Translations under genes and position numbers: made by a program
NCBI GenBank assembly: GCA_019423725.1
Contig: JAHZAW010000003.1
Location: forward strand, 1-30,973
Direction: 5' to 3'
Length of the DNA: 30,973 nucleotides
From: Clostridiales bacterium
Lineage (GTDB): Bacteria > Bacillota > Clostridia > Lachnospirales > Anaerotignaceae
Notes under the pieces: model-generated
Seen by the model: the letters and a program-made list of their open reading frames with translations, nothing else
Database searches by the model: none
What the model was told of the DNA's origin: nothing
Shown here: positions 6,788 through 15,001 of the stretch, piece by piece
Position numbering within the stretch: position 1 is the stretch's first letter
Layout: each line of letters opens with the position of its first letter

Positions 6788-7448
6788 TGATGAAAAGCAC
6801 ATAGCTGAGCTCATATCACTTTATCTTACTAAGGAGGGGTATGAGACAAGGGAAGTATATGACGGAAGAAAGGCCATGGAAGAATTTTATTCATTTAAGC
6901 CTGAATTAGTTATGCTTGATATAATGCTTCCCGGCATGGACGGATACCAGGTATGCACTACCATACGAAAAAACAGTGATGTACCCATAATAATGCTCAC
7001 AGCAAGAAGTGATACCTTTGATAAGGTGCTTGGGCTTGAGATGGGTGCGGATGATTATATAGTAAAGCCCTTTGAGCCAAAGGAAATGGTGGCCAGAGTA
7101 AAGGCTGTACTCAGGAGATATGAAAAGAGCGACGAGAAGGAAAACGATAAGACCGTATCCTTTGAAAATCTTAAAATAAGCCTTAATGACTATACGGTCA
7201 TATACCATGGAGAGAGCCTTTCATTCCCTCCCAAGGAGCTGGAGCTGCTGTATTTCCTTGCTGAGAACAAGAACCAGGTCTTTACCAGGGAACAGCTTCT
7301 GGATAAGATCTGGGGATATGAATATGTAGGAGATTCAAGGACCGTGGACGTTCATATAAAGAGGATAAGGGAAAAACTGAATAAAAACGATGAAAACTGG
7401 AGTATAAAGACCGTCCATGGAGTAGGATACAAATTTGAAACGAGATGA
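6759..7448 (+). CDS. OmpR-family response regulator
   Basis: This DNA-binding regulator of about 229 residues has an N-terminal receiver domain: acidic pocket VVDDE, phospho-acceptor in LVMLDIMLPGMDG, Thr in MLTAR, Lys in IVKPFEP. A C-terminal winged helix follows (ELLYFLAENKNQVFTREQLLDKIWGYEY, then RTVDVHIKRIREKL). I prefer the TTG start at 6759 because AAGGAGG ends nine bases before it; ATG 6750 directly abuts that site and would add three residues. It lies inside the plsC 3' end and five bases before the kinase gene, its evident partner. The pair sits within a transporter and lipid-enzyme operon, which suggests a role in envelope homeostasis (inference). Confidence 0.92.
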   Translation: MEKTRILVVDDEKHIAELISLYLTKEGYETREVYDGRKAMEEFYSFKPELVMLDIMLPGMDGYQVCTTIRKNSDVPIIMLTARSDTFDKVLGLEMGADDYIVKPFEPKEMVARVKAVLRRYEKSDEKENDKTVSFENLKISLNDYTVIYHGESLSFPPKELELLYFLAENKNQVFTREQLLDKIWGYEYVGDSRTVDVHIKRIREKLNKNDENWSIKTVHGVGYKFETR

Positions 7449-7453
7449 TCTAA

Positions 7454-8884
7454 ATGTCAAAAAAGAGCTCATTGTTTTTTAAACAGACAGCTGTTTATAT
7501 ACTTATATTTATTACAGCTTTCACCATAATGACAGCCTCCGTATATTATTTCTGTACTGACTATTATTTTGACCAGAAGCAGACACAGCTGAAGGATAAC
7601 GCCAGATCCATAGCCAGACAGTACGCGAAATCATTTTCCAGCGGCATAATAGACATAAACGGCATAATGGACAAAATAGAAATAATAGAGGACTACACCG
7701 GTACCAGCATATTTTTTATAAATAGTTTTGGAAAGGTATCTGCTGTTTCATCATCCATCGACCCTGAATGGGTGGGACAGTCCATTACCAATGAGACCAT
7801 AAGGAGCGTGCTGGATGGCAATATAGTTACCGTCAGGGGAAAGATAGGCGGAATGTTTTCGGAAAATATGATGACTGTTGGATATCCCATAACATTCAAT
7901 GGAATTACATACGGCGGCATATTCCTGTGTTCGCCAGTGCCTGAGATACAGAGGACGATACTTGCCACCTTTGAGATAATGTTCCTGTCGGGAGCCTTAG
8001 GGCTTCTGCTGGCGGTGGTCATGATATACTTCTTCTCTAAAAAGATGACAAGGCCGCTGCTGGAGATGAATAAGGCGGCGCAGATAATCGCTGATGGAAA
8101 TCTGGACAGGAGGCTTGATATAACATCAAACGACGAGATAGGCCAGCTGGGCGACAGTTTTAACTATATGGCCGAAAGCCTTGAGAAAAAGGAACAGGAA
8201 AGACGTCTGTTCGTAGCCAGTGTTGCCCACGATCTTCGTTCACCGCTGACCAGCATACAGGGATTCATACAGGCCATGAAAGATGGTATAATACCCGATG
8301 ACAAGTATGAATACTATCTGGATATAATTTTTGATGAGACAAAGAGGCTGGCACTTCTGACCAATAATATAGTTGATATGGGAAAGACCCAGGAAAACGT
8401 CCTGGAGCTTGAAATATCAGATTTTGACCTGAATGATCTTATAAGGGAAGTGCTTGATGTATTCGAGCAGAGGTTCAAGAAGAAAAATCTTATATGTAAA
8501 GTGGTGCTGGATGATAAGGAGACCATGGTCAAAGCCGACAGGGAGGAGATACATAGGGTGCTGCATAATCTGATAGATAATGCGGTGAAATTTACTCCCG
8601 ATGGAGGGACCATTGAGATAGAGACCACAATACCTAAAAATGAGCATAAGGTATATGTGGCTGTCAGCGATAACGGCTGTGGAATACCGGAAAACCAAAG
8701 AAGAAAAGTATTTGAGGCGTTTTATAAGACTGATGAATCCAGAGGCTGTGACAAAACAGGAAGCGGCCTGGGTCTGTGCGCCGCAAAAGAAATAATAAAT
8801 GCCCATGGAGAGATAATCGTATGTAAGGAATCTGAAATGGGCGGAGCGAAATTTGAGTTTACTCTTAAGCTGTCAGAAGAATGA
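7454..8884 (+). CDS. Sensor histidine kinase, HAMP-containing
   Basis: This 476-residue membrane kinase is partner of the preceding regulator. A first membrane helix (about 10-32) and a second (about 172-195) flank an extracytoplasmic sensor domain of about 140 residues. HAMP follows (TRPLLEMNKAAQIIADGNLDRR). The HisKA box VASVAHDLRSPLTS carries the phospho-accepting His near residue 259. The ATPase domain has the N box HNLIDNAVKFTPDGG, G1 DNGCGIP and G2 GSGLGL. The ATG has only a weak ribosome binding site (GAGATG), consistent with coupling to the regulator five bases upstream. The signal is unknown. The sensor has the mixed alpha/beta feel of a PAS/Cache-like fold, but this is not certain. 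Confidence 0.92.
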   Translation: MSKKSSLFFKQTAVYILIFITAFTIMTASVYYFCTDYYFDQKQTQLKDNARSIARQYAKSFSSGIIDINGIMDKIEIIEDYTGTSIFFINSFGKVSAVSSSIDPEWVGQSITNETIRSVLDGNIVTVRGKIGGMFSENMMTVGYPITFNGITYGGIFLCSPVPEIQRTILATFEIMFLSGALGLLLAVVMIYFFSKKMTRPLLEMNKAAQIIADGNLDRRLDITSNDEIGQLGDSFNYMAESLEKKEQERRLFVASVAHDLRSPLTSIQGFIQAMKDGIIPDDKYEYYLDIIFDETKRLALLTNNIVDMGKTQENVLELEISDFDLNDLIREVLDVFEQRFKKKNLICKVVLDDKETMVKADREEIHRVLHNLIDNAVKFTPDGGTIEIETTIPKNEHKVYVAVSDNGCGIPENQRRKVFEAFYKTDESRGCDKTGSGLGLCAAKEIINAHGEIIVCKESEMGGAKFEFTLKLSEE

Positions 8885-8894
8885 GGAGGACAAA

Positions 8895-9836
8895 ATGAAG
8901 TATATAAATGAGATAAGAGAAGGAGAACAAATAATAGAGCATTATCTTTGCAAAAGCAGGCAGACTTTCAAGTCAAAGAACGATAAAACCTACCTGTCTC
9001 TTAAGCTCGCTGATAAAACGGGAACTGTGGACGCTAAAGTATGGAATCTTGGAAATGACATTCAGTCCTTTGCGGAAAATGACATGATAAAGATAGACGC
9101 CACAGCCCAGATATTCAATAATGACATCCAGCTCAATGTAAAAAGAATAAGAAAAAGCCGTGAAGGGGAGTATGATCCTGCTGATTATATTCCTTCCACG
9201 GATAAGGATATAAAACAGATGTGGGGAGAATTTACTGGATATATATCCACATTCAAAAATCCCTATATCAAACAACTGCTGGATAAGATAATACTTAAAA
9301 ACAGTTTTGTTTCAAAGGAATTCCCCATGCATTCCGCTGCTAAAAGCGTACACCACGGATATTTAGGCGGCCTTTTGGAGCATTCCCTGTCTGTGACAAA
9401 AATATGTGATTTTATGGCTGACAAATATAAATTTGTAGACAGGGATGTTCTCGTTGCCTCAGCCATGCTTCATGATGTGGGAAAACTGTGGGAACTTTCG
9501 GATTTTCCCCTCAATGACTATACCGATGACGGACAGCTCCTTGGACATATATATATTGGAGCTGAACTGGTGGAGAAGACAGCTGCTGCCATTGACGGCT
9601 TCCCTGACAGGCTCAAGACCATTATAAAACACTGTATACTTTCCCATCATGGGGAGTATGAATACGGTTCACCTGTGCTTCCCAAAACCATAGAGGCCCA
9701 TATACTTCACTGTGCCGATGATATGGACGCTAAGAGCAAGGTGTTTGAGGAATTTATAAGTGCTGATTCCACATCAGGCCCCTGGGCGGGATATCAGAAG
9801 ATGCTAGGAAGGAACATCAGAAAGTCTGAATATTGA
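8895..9836 (+). CDS. yhaM: 3'-5' exoribonuclease YhaM family (OB-fold plus HD)
   Basis: This 313-residue protein closely matches the Bacillus YhaM length. An N-terminal OB-fold nucleic-acid-binding domain (residues 1-90: DKTYLSLKLADKTGTVDAKVWN) precedes an HD hydrolase domain with HHGYLGGLLEHSLSV, AMLHDVGK, and HH in LSHHGEYEYGSP. The HD histidines and aspartate bind the catalytic metal. YhaM trims RNA and single-stranded DNA from the 3' end. The ATG at 8895 follows GAGGAGGAC; an open frame reaching back into the kinase gene has no ribosome binding site. It closes the five-gene operon and is followed by a strong terminator. Confidence 0.9.
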   Translation: MKYINEIREGEQIIEHYLCKSRQTFKSKNDKTYLSLKLADKTGTVDAKVWNLGNDIQSFAENDMIKIDATAQIFNNDIQLNVKRIRKSREGEYDPADYIPSTDKDIKQMWGEFTGYISTFKNPYIKQLLDKIILKNSFVSKEFPMHSAAKSVHHGYLGGLLEHSLSVTKICDFMADKYKFVDRDVLVASAMLHDVGKLWELSDFPLNDYTDDGQLLGHIYIGAELVEKTAAAIDGFPDRLKTIIKHCILSHHGEYEYGSPVLPKTIEAHILHCADDMDAKSKVFEEFISADSTSGPWAGYQKMLGRNIRKSEY

Positions 9837-9969
9837 TAAAGTGGTATTAAATGTATTGTTATCAGCCTTAAAAGCTGTTGAAGTGGTTTTAATATTGTAA
9901 ATTTATGACCAATAATAGTTTTGAGTGGAGGATAACGGCATTTACCGCCGGAAAATGAATAGAATAAAA

Positions 9970-10009
9970 ATAAAACGGGAGATAGGATCAAGCCTATCTC
10001 CCGTTTTTG
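9970..10009. terminator. Strong bidirectional terminator between yhaM and cotH-like genes
   Basis: A perfect 15-bp stem, AAAACGGGAGATAGG with CCTATCTCCCGTTTT, and a 6-nt loop is flanked by T runs on both strands. It can serve yhaM (plus) and the CotH-like gene (minus). The stretch 9837-9969 holds no gene. Confidence 0.92.
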
Positions 10010-10014
10010 TGTCT

Positions 10015-10052
10015 GCCCGGAAGGAAACTTCCGGGCGTGTGCGTATCGCACA
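10015..10052. repeat. Two tandem hairpins beside the terminator
   Basis: GCCCGGAAG-GAAA-CTTCCGGGC (10015-10036) and TGTGCG-TAT-CGCACA (10038-10052) are back-to-back perfect hairpins. The first is GC-rich with a GNRA-type loop in the plus sense. Neither has its own U tract. On the minus strand they lie in the 3' untranslated region of the CotH-like gene. Confidence 0.7.
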
Positions 10053-10074
10053 GTATTTATTTGAGGGTTGGAAC

Positions 10075-12195
10075 TTACTTTTTATATAGTGCTGCTATCA
10101 ATATTCCGGCAGCTAAAACAACGGCTGATACTATGATAAGTATAAGGGTGCTGCCGCTGTTCTGGCTTTCGGCAGGAGCTCCGTTTTGAGCCATTCTGTT
10201 CATGCCCGGAGCCATGTCCGTATTTTGCATATCTTCTAGAGCGGTGTCATTTAAACCATCGGAAGAGGCGGCACTGTCTTCCTGGGACTGCTCTGAGCCT
10301 GTATTAATCTGGCCACTTCCTGCTGTATCTGATGGCGTTTTCGGCAAAGATGTACTTTGCTGATCTGTTCCAGAGACAGTACTCTGGATATTGACTCTTC
10401 CTCCTGGCGCCTGTGTATTTTCAGGGCTTTGTGAAGTATCAGCCTGGCTGTTCTCTGTACTTTCTCCCTCTGCATCTGCCGGGGCTGAAGCATCTCCCGG
10501 TAAATCAGCGGTGGAGGCATCAGGGAAGGGAATATCAGCTGACATATTGTCTGCAGTGCCTTCTGCGTTGTTTGTGGCATCATCTGTGCCAGCCATATCA
10601 GGCAGGTTTTCGCGTCTGCCTCCGCCGCCTCCCATATTTCCTCCCTGGGAGCCCATATCAGTGATAGATATGAATGAAGCGTCTATGAGGGAGGAAGAAT
10701 CTTCCTGCTGGCCTTCAGAGGTGGATGGTATGGTGCCGTTGAGCTGTCCTGTTATGCTTTCGGCACGGAGAAGACAGAACTCTTTCAAAGTGCTGAAGCC
10801 CGTCTCAAATTCCTCATAGGTACAGAACTTTGTGGGGTCCTTCTCCACATAGGGAGAAATAAGTTCATATACATCGTCCATCATCTGCTCAAAATATCCG
10901 CTGTCAAAAAAGCTGGAAATAAATTCAGCAAAGTAGGCGTGATAGAGTTCTGTATATTCTTCATCGGCAAAGATCCAGGCCAGCATGGGCCTTTCTTCCA
11001 CAGAAAGCCCCGAAACAGGCGTATCTATTGGATAATTGACCAGTGAGTCCGCATCAGAGCCTCCCATGAATCCTCCGAATGCAAGGTTATAATCCCAAGG
11101 TATCATGGATAACTGCCCGTCTTCTTCATATAAATAGTAGTTATGTATCATGGAGCCGGTGTAGCTGTCAAAGTTACAGACAAAGTTATGGACCACAAAA
11201 TATCTTATGACTTCATCCACGTTTACTACCTCATCTATGTTTTCTCCTTCATTAAGCTGTTTAAGGGATGATATGAGCCTGTCTTTATCGGCGTCGGTTA
11301 TGTCAGTCTCTGCATTATCAAAAATATTGCTGTAACTGTCATAGTCGTCATCGGTGTATACAAGCAGGGTGTCATCGCTGCTCATTCCGCCGCCTCCACC
11401 GCCAGGTCCTCCACGGCCTCCCTGGGTTCGCTGGATATCCTGCGTATCATCGGCAGGAGAAAATTCAATGTCTGTGGGAGGCTGAAAATCCCCAGCATTT
11501 TCGTCCAAGTTTTTGTTGTCTGTAAAATCTCCGATGTCCCCAGGCGCCTGCATTTTTCCGCCCTGGCCGCCCATATTTCCTGTGCTGTCAGGCTTGTAAA
11601 GCTCACCGTAATCATTTCCATAATTCCTTTCCAGGAATGAATCCGTGACATCTTCCACAGCCACATATAATCCCCAGTCTTCTCCATTGACCGTAATATA
11701 GACGAAGCTGCTTAAAGGCGCGTCCACACCGAAATAATCCATCATCTGATATGTAAGATAGTCCTTCATATAGGTGTTATCCTGGATAATATTGTTCAGA
11801 CAGAGACGGTCAAGGCCATAGTAGTTGATGCTGTCATCATAATGGTCAAAGTCAACTTTAAAGCTGTAGCGGTCATTTCCATAACTCTGCACCTGGGTGA
11901 GGGAAGTGTTTCCCTTGCCGCGGATGGCCACATTGGAGTAAGTCTCTCCATCTATGGTCAGGGAGCATAATGAGTATTCCTCATTTATGCATGTATCCAG
12001 AAAACTGTCCCAGTCGTCCATCTGAATGTCTATGGTATGCACCACTGACGTATCAAATAACGTATTTTCATATTCCTTTGACTGAGAGGCGGGCTGTATA
12101 CCGAACTTTTCGGCATTCATAAATAATATGGACAACACAATTACTATCAGGGTGGCAATGGCGCAGATCCTTTCAATATATTTGTGTGTTGACAT
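10075..12195 (-). CDS. CotH-like kinase, membrane anchored at both ends
   Basis: This 706-residue protein has a CotH domain. Its blocks are AIRGKGNTS (residues 90-98), LNNIIQDNTYMKD (133-145), VAVEDVTDSFLERN (178-191), YGELYKPDS (196-204) and MIPWDYNLAFGG (364-375). CotH proteins are atypical kinases; Bacillus CotH phosphorylates spore-coat proteins. A membrane helix at 10-27 and a second at about 682-702, followed by KK, suggest an extracytoplasmic domain tethered at both ends. Gly-, Met- and Asp-rich inserts (205-275) and a long Ser/Gly/Asp/Gln linker (about 500-675) are unusual. GGAGG lies six bases before the ATG. It is the last gene of the VTC-DUF4956-CotH operon and has a terminator and paired hairpins after it. 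Confidence 0.88.
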   Translation of the reverse strand: MSTHKYIERICAIATLIVIVLSILFMNAEKFGIQPASQSKEYENTLFDTSVVHTIDIQMDDWDSFLDTCINEEYSLCSLTIDGETYSNVAIRGKGNTSLTQVQSYGNDRYSFKVDFDHYDDSINYYGLDRLCLNNIIQDNTYMKDYLTYQMMDYFGVDAPLSSFVYITVNGEDWGLYVAVEDVTDSFLERNYGNDYGELYKPDSTGNMGGQGGKMQAPGDIGDFTDNKNLDENAGDFQPPTDIEFSPADDTQDIQRTQGGRGGPGGGGGGMSSDDTLLVYTDDDYDSYSNIFDNAETDITDADKDRLISSLKQLNEGENIDEVVNVDEVIRYFVVHNFVCNFDSYTGSMIHNYYLYEEDGQLSMIPWDYNLAFGGFMGGSDADSLVNYPIDTPVSGLSVEERPMLAWIFADEEYTELYHAYFAEFISSFFDSGYFEQMMDDVYELISPYVEKDPTKFCTYEEFETGFSTLKEFCLLRAESITGQLNGTIPSTSEGQQEDSSSLIDASFISITDMGSQGGNMGGGGGRRENLPDMAGTDDATNNAEGTADNMSADIPFPDASTADLPGDASAPADAEGESTENSQADTSQSPENTQAPGGRVNIQSTVSGTDQQSTSLPKTPSDTAGSGQINTGSEQSQEDSAASSDGLNDTALEDMQNTDMAPGMNRMAQNGAPAESQNSGSTLILIIVSAVVLAAGILIAALYKK

Positions 12196-12207
12196 ATACT
12201 ACCTCCA

Positions 12208-12879
12208 TTAACCCATATATTCTCCGTTATAGCTTACCAGTACCGCACTGCTCACACCGGGCATTTCTGCCAGGGTATTTACAAAGTCGGTATTATCATC
12301 TTTAAGACGTATCTCAACATTGAGTTCGATAAGGCCTTTCTGAGCTGTTTTGCTCTTTATAACTGAGCGCTGCACCTGAGCCTTAAGGAACTCACTGGCT
12401 GAAAGTTCGCTCGCATGGTCTTCACAGCGAAGTACCACCATATATGGATTATAATGGGCTTTTTTGTTGGCAAATACAAGAAGTACGAGCCCTATGACAA
12501 CACTTCCGAAAACTGCCAGGGGGATAAGTCCAGCAGCGAGTACTATGCCGGCGGCTATGGACCAGAAAAGGAAGGCTATGTCCAGAGGCTCCTTAATGGC
12601 CGTACGGAAACGTACGATGGATAAGGCGCCGACCATACCCAGTGAAAGAACTATATTTGAAGTTACGGCCAGTATTACCAGCGTCGTCACCATGACCAGG
12701 GCAATGAGGGTAACTCCGAAGTTTGATGAGTACATAACTCCGGCAAATGTCTTTTTATAGATAAGAAATATAAAAAGCCCTATGCCAAAGGCCAGAACAA
12801 GGGCAAGTACCATATCGAATATGGATACGCTCGTTACATTTTCCAAAAAGCTTGATTTAAAAATATCCTGAAATGTCAT
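12208..12879 (-). CDS. DUF4956 membrane protein
   Basis: This 223-residue protein has about four membrane helices in residues 20-135. They include the characteristic block VGALSIVRFRTAIKEPLDIAFLFWSIAAG, which identifies DUF4956. A soluble C-terminal domain of about 85 residues follows, with a ferredoxin-like alternation of strands (ELNVEIRLKDD). AAGGAG lies upstream of the ATG. The gene sits 12 bases before the CotH-like start and 24 bases after the VTC-domain stop. DUF4956 proteins recur beside VTC polyphosphate polymerases, so a role in handling or exporting the polymer at the membrane is plausible. No biochemical role is established to my knowledge. Confidence 0.85.
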   Translation of the reverse strand: MTFQDIFKSSFLENVTSVSIFDMVLALVLAFGIGLFIFLIYKKTFAGVMYSSNFGVTLIALVMVTTLVILAVTSNIVLSLGMVGALSIVRFRTAIKEPLDIAFLFWSIAAGIVLAAGLIPLAVFGSVVIGLVLLVFANKKAHYNPYMVVLRCEDHASELSASEFLKAQVQRSVIKSKTAQKGLIELNVEIRLKDDNTDFVNTLAEMPGVSSAVLVSYNGEYMG

Positions 12880-12903
12880 AAAATTCTCCTTATATCATTT
12901 ATT

Positions 12904-13578
12904 TCAGCCATATATCCTGCAAGCTGCGTATTTTGAGAAGGCGCTTGTGCGTCTTCCTGGTATCTGAACAAGATCCCTTACAAAAGAGGGCAGAAATTCG
13001 TCCCATTTTACCTCAAGTATGATGGGAGCGTCACCGGCCGGAACAGTTATGCTCTCGGGTTCAAGAAAATCCCTGCTGATAAGACCGGTCCTTATGTTGT
13101 AATCCATGGTCACCCGTGTATTTCCTGCCTCACATATAAATGGCTCCCTCTCGTAATCCACTATAGTTTTTGGCATAAGTCCCTGGGTCTTCATTTTTAT
13201 GCCAAGTTCCATCAAAAGCGAAGGCCTGTCAGAGGCAGTAAGTGCTTCAATATCACCGTTAAGTATCTGTTCTGCTATCTCATAGCCGATGACCTGCTGC
13301 TGTTTACCGCAGAGGCCGTTTATTTTGCTCTTTTTTTCCAGGGTGATGTGTGAAAGATCGTTGTTATAGTAACGCAGACGAAATTTTTCCCTGCGGTTCA
13401 CTCCGTTGATCTTTTCCATAAGAGCTTTATCCTGAAGATTATCAAAATACAGGCTTCTTACAAAATATCTTCCGTCCTTTGCATTTGGGTCACTTTGCAT
13501 GACTGACTTAAGACGGCTCCTTAATATAAGCATATCTGAATATCCTATTTCATGTTTCCATTCATGGCGGAATTTCAT
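12904..13578 (-). CDS. VTC-domain polyphosphate polymerase-like protein
   Basis: This 224-residue protein has a stand-alone VTC domain of the CYTH/tunnel-fold superfamily, which in yeast Vtc4 makes polyphosphate from ATP. The Lys/Arg-rich strands typical of the tunnel are visible: KFRHEWKHEI, VRSLYFDN, REKFRLRYYN, ITLEKKSKINGLCGKQQ, VDYEREPF, and late acidic/basic strands ILEVKWDEFLPSFVRDL and RRTSAFSKYAACR. The ATG at 13578 follows AAAGGAG by eight bases; an in-frame ATG 27 bases upstream has no ribosome binding site. First gene of a three-gene operon. The two-component system immediately upstream is the likely regulator (inference). Confidence 0.88.
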   Translation of the reverse strand: MKFRHEWKHEIGYSDMLILRSRLKSVMQSDPNAKDGRYFVRSLYFDNLQDKALMEKINGVNRREKFRLRYYNNDLSHITLEKKSKINGLCGKQQQVIGYEIAEQILNGDIEALTASDRPSLLMELGIKMKTQGLMPKTIVDYEREPFICEAGNTRVTMDYNIRTGLISRDFLEPESITVPAGDAPIILEVKWDEFLPSFVRDLVQIPGRRTSAFSKYAACRIYG

Positions 13579-13659
13579 ATTATCCACTCCTTTCCCTGTT
13601 TTCATATAAATGATATATCCCGCAGCTTAATTTAACTTTAAAATTACATAGATTTAATA

Positions 13660-13696
13660 AAATAAAAACACCAGCCTTGATAAAAAGCTGGCGTTT
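13660..13696 (-). terminator. Terminator of the second two-component system
   Basis: Stem of 10 bp, 13666-13675 with 13687-13696. Its one DNA mismatch becomes a G-U pair only in minus-strand RNA, and minus-strand RNA then reads a U-rich run. It separates the kinase gene from the VTC operon. Confidence 0.8.
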
Positions 13697-13738
13697 AAAT
13701 TTTATATAACATTCTGCCGCAGAAAATGGCAGCTTAAC

Positions 13739-15001
13739 TTAAACAGGAAATACTACATTTATGGTAAGAGAGCGTTCATCGGAAGTAGAGGCGCTTATCT
13801 TTCCTTTATGTGCCAGGACTATTGCCTGGGCTATGGAAAGGCCAAGACCGTAACCTCCGGTGGATGAGTTCCTGGACTGGTCAGTACGGTAAAAACGGTC
13901 AAAAAGATAGGGCGTCTGTTCCTTTGATATGTGTTCAGCTGTATTGTATACAGAAATATTTATTTGATTTTTCTGACGGCTGAGGTCAAAGGATATGTTT
14001 CCGCCAGACTGTGAATATTTTATGGCATTGTCCATAAGTATGGAGATAAGCTTTCTTATGGATTTTTCATCTCCGCAGAATGATACCATGGGTTCGATAT
14101 GAATATCCAATATTCGGCCCTGTGCCTTTGCTACATTCTGAAAGCTCTGCAAAGTTTCTTCGGCTGCGTCAGACAGGGGAAAGTCCATCATCTGGGCGGC
14201 TTTTTGTTCCTCCTCCATCCTTGAAAGCAGTATAAGGTCATTGGTGAGCTCTGTCAGACGTTTTGTCTGGGCCTGGATGTCATTCAGCCACTCATTTTCT
14301 CCAATATCCATGGCCAGTATCTCGGCATCGGCGTCGATTATCGTAAGAGGCGTCTTAAGTTCATGGCCGGCATCGGTAATGAAACGCTTCTGTTTTTCGT
14401 AGTTTTCGGAAAATGGCTTAACTATGCGCCCGGAAAGCAGTATAAGAAGCAGGAGGACAAGGGCCGAACCTGTTATGGATACGGCGATACAGCTTATGAG
14501 AAGCGTCCTGAAATTATCCAGGCTCCTTCCGCAGTCAAGAAAAATTATGAGAGATCCACCATCTGAATCTGACATAATATAGCGGTAATTTCCGATAAAA
14601 CCTTTATTGGAGCCGTCCTCCCATACGCTTTTGGCGTATTCCTCGGCGGTCTCGTTATCTATAGCTGCTATTTTTCCGGTATTTACGGACAGGGTATCAC
14701 CGTTTTCGTCTAGTCTGGCAAAGAAATATCTTGTTTCAAAGGGCAGCTCAGGAGGTATGGCATCATCCTTTATCCATCGTCCTCTGCCAAAGGGAAAGAC
14801 ATCATCTGGCATTTCTGACGGCTCCTGCTGTGTATTGGGAAAGAAACCATCATTTTCTTCCAGAATGGAGAGGGTCTTGTCGGCATCAGATACTATCTTT
14901 ATATAGTTGAGACATCCAACTGTACCCATTATCACAAGCAGTACGGCCAGAAGAGATATCATAGCCGCAAAAATCAGCTTTATCCTTAATTTTTTTATCA
15001 T
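13739..15001 (-). CDS. Sensor histidine kinase of the second two-component system
   Basis: This 420-residue membrane kinase has helices at about 8-30 and 168-192 flanking an extracytoplasmic domain of about 135 residues. No clear HAMP domain is seen. The HisKA box RFITDAGHELKTPLTII has the phospho-accepting His near residue 213. The ATPase domain follows with N box SILMDNAIKYSQSGG and G2 GGYGLGLSIA. The sequence resembles kinases such as CssS/PhoR-type sensors in Firmicutes, but the signal is unknown. Its ATG overlaps the regulator's TGA (ATGA), so translation is coupled. The terminator after it and the adjacent VTC-DUF4956-CotH operon on the same strand suggest that operon as target (inference). 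Confidence 0.92.
   Translation of the reverse strand: MIKKLRIKLIFAAMISLLAVLLVIMGTVGCLNYIKIVSDADKTLSILEENDGFFPNTQQEPSEMPDDVFPFGRGRWIKDDAIPPELPFETRYFFARLDENGDTLSVNTGKIAAIDNETAEEYAKSVWEDGSNKGFIGNYRYIMSDSDGGSLIIFLDCGRSLDNFRTLLISCIAVSITGSALVLLLLILLSGRIVKPFSENYEKQKRFITDAGHELKTPLTIIDADAEILAMDIGENEWLNDIQAQTKRLTELTNDLILLSRMEEEQKAAQMMDFPLSDAAEETLQSFQNVAKAQGRILDIHIEPMVSFCGDEKSIRKLISILMDNAIKYSQSGGNISFDLSRQKNQINISVYNTAEHISKEQTPYLFDRFYRTDQSRNSSTGGYGLGLSIAQAIVLAHKGKISASTSDERSLTINVVFPV

Noticed and set aside
9955..10080. Short plus-strand frame starting ATGAATAG after yhaM
   Set aside because: It reads through the strong terminator and both following hairpins and lacks a well-placed ribosome binding site.
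10391..10819. Long open frame of 142 codons on the plus strand opposite the CotH-like gene
   Set aside because: It is antisense to the low-complexity coding region, is rich in Ser/Pro/Ala by codon bias, and lacks a ribosome binding site.
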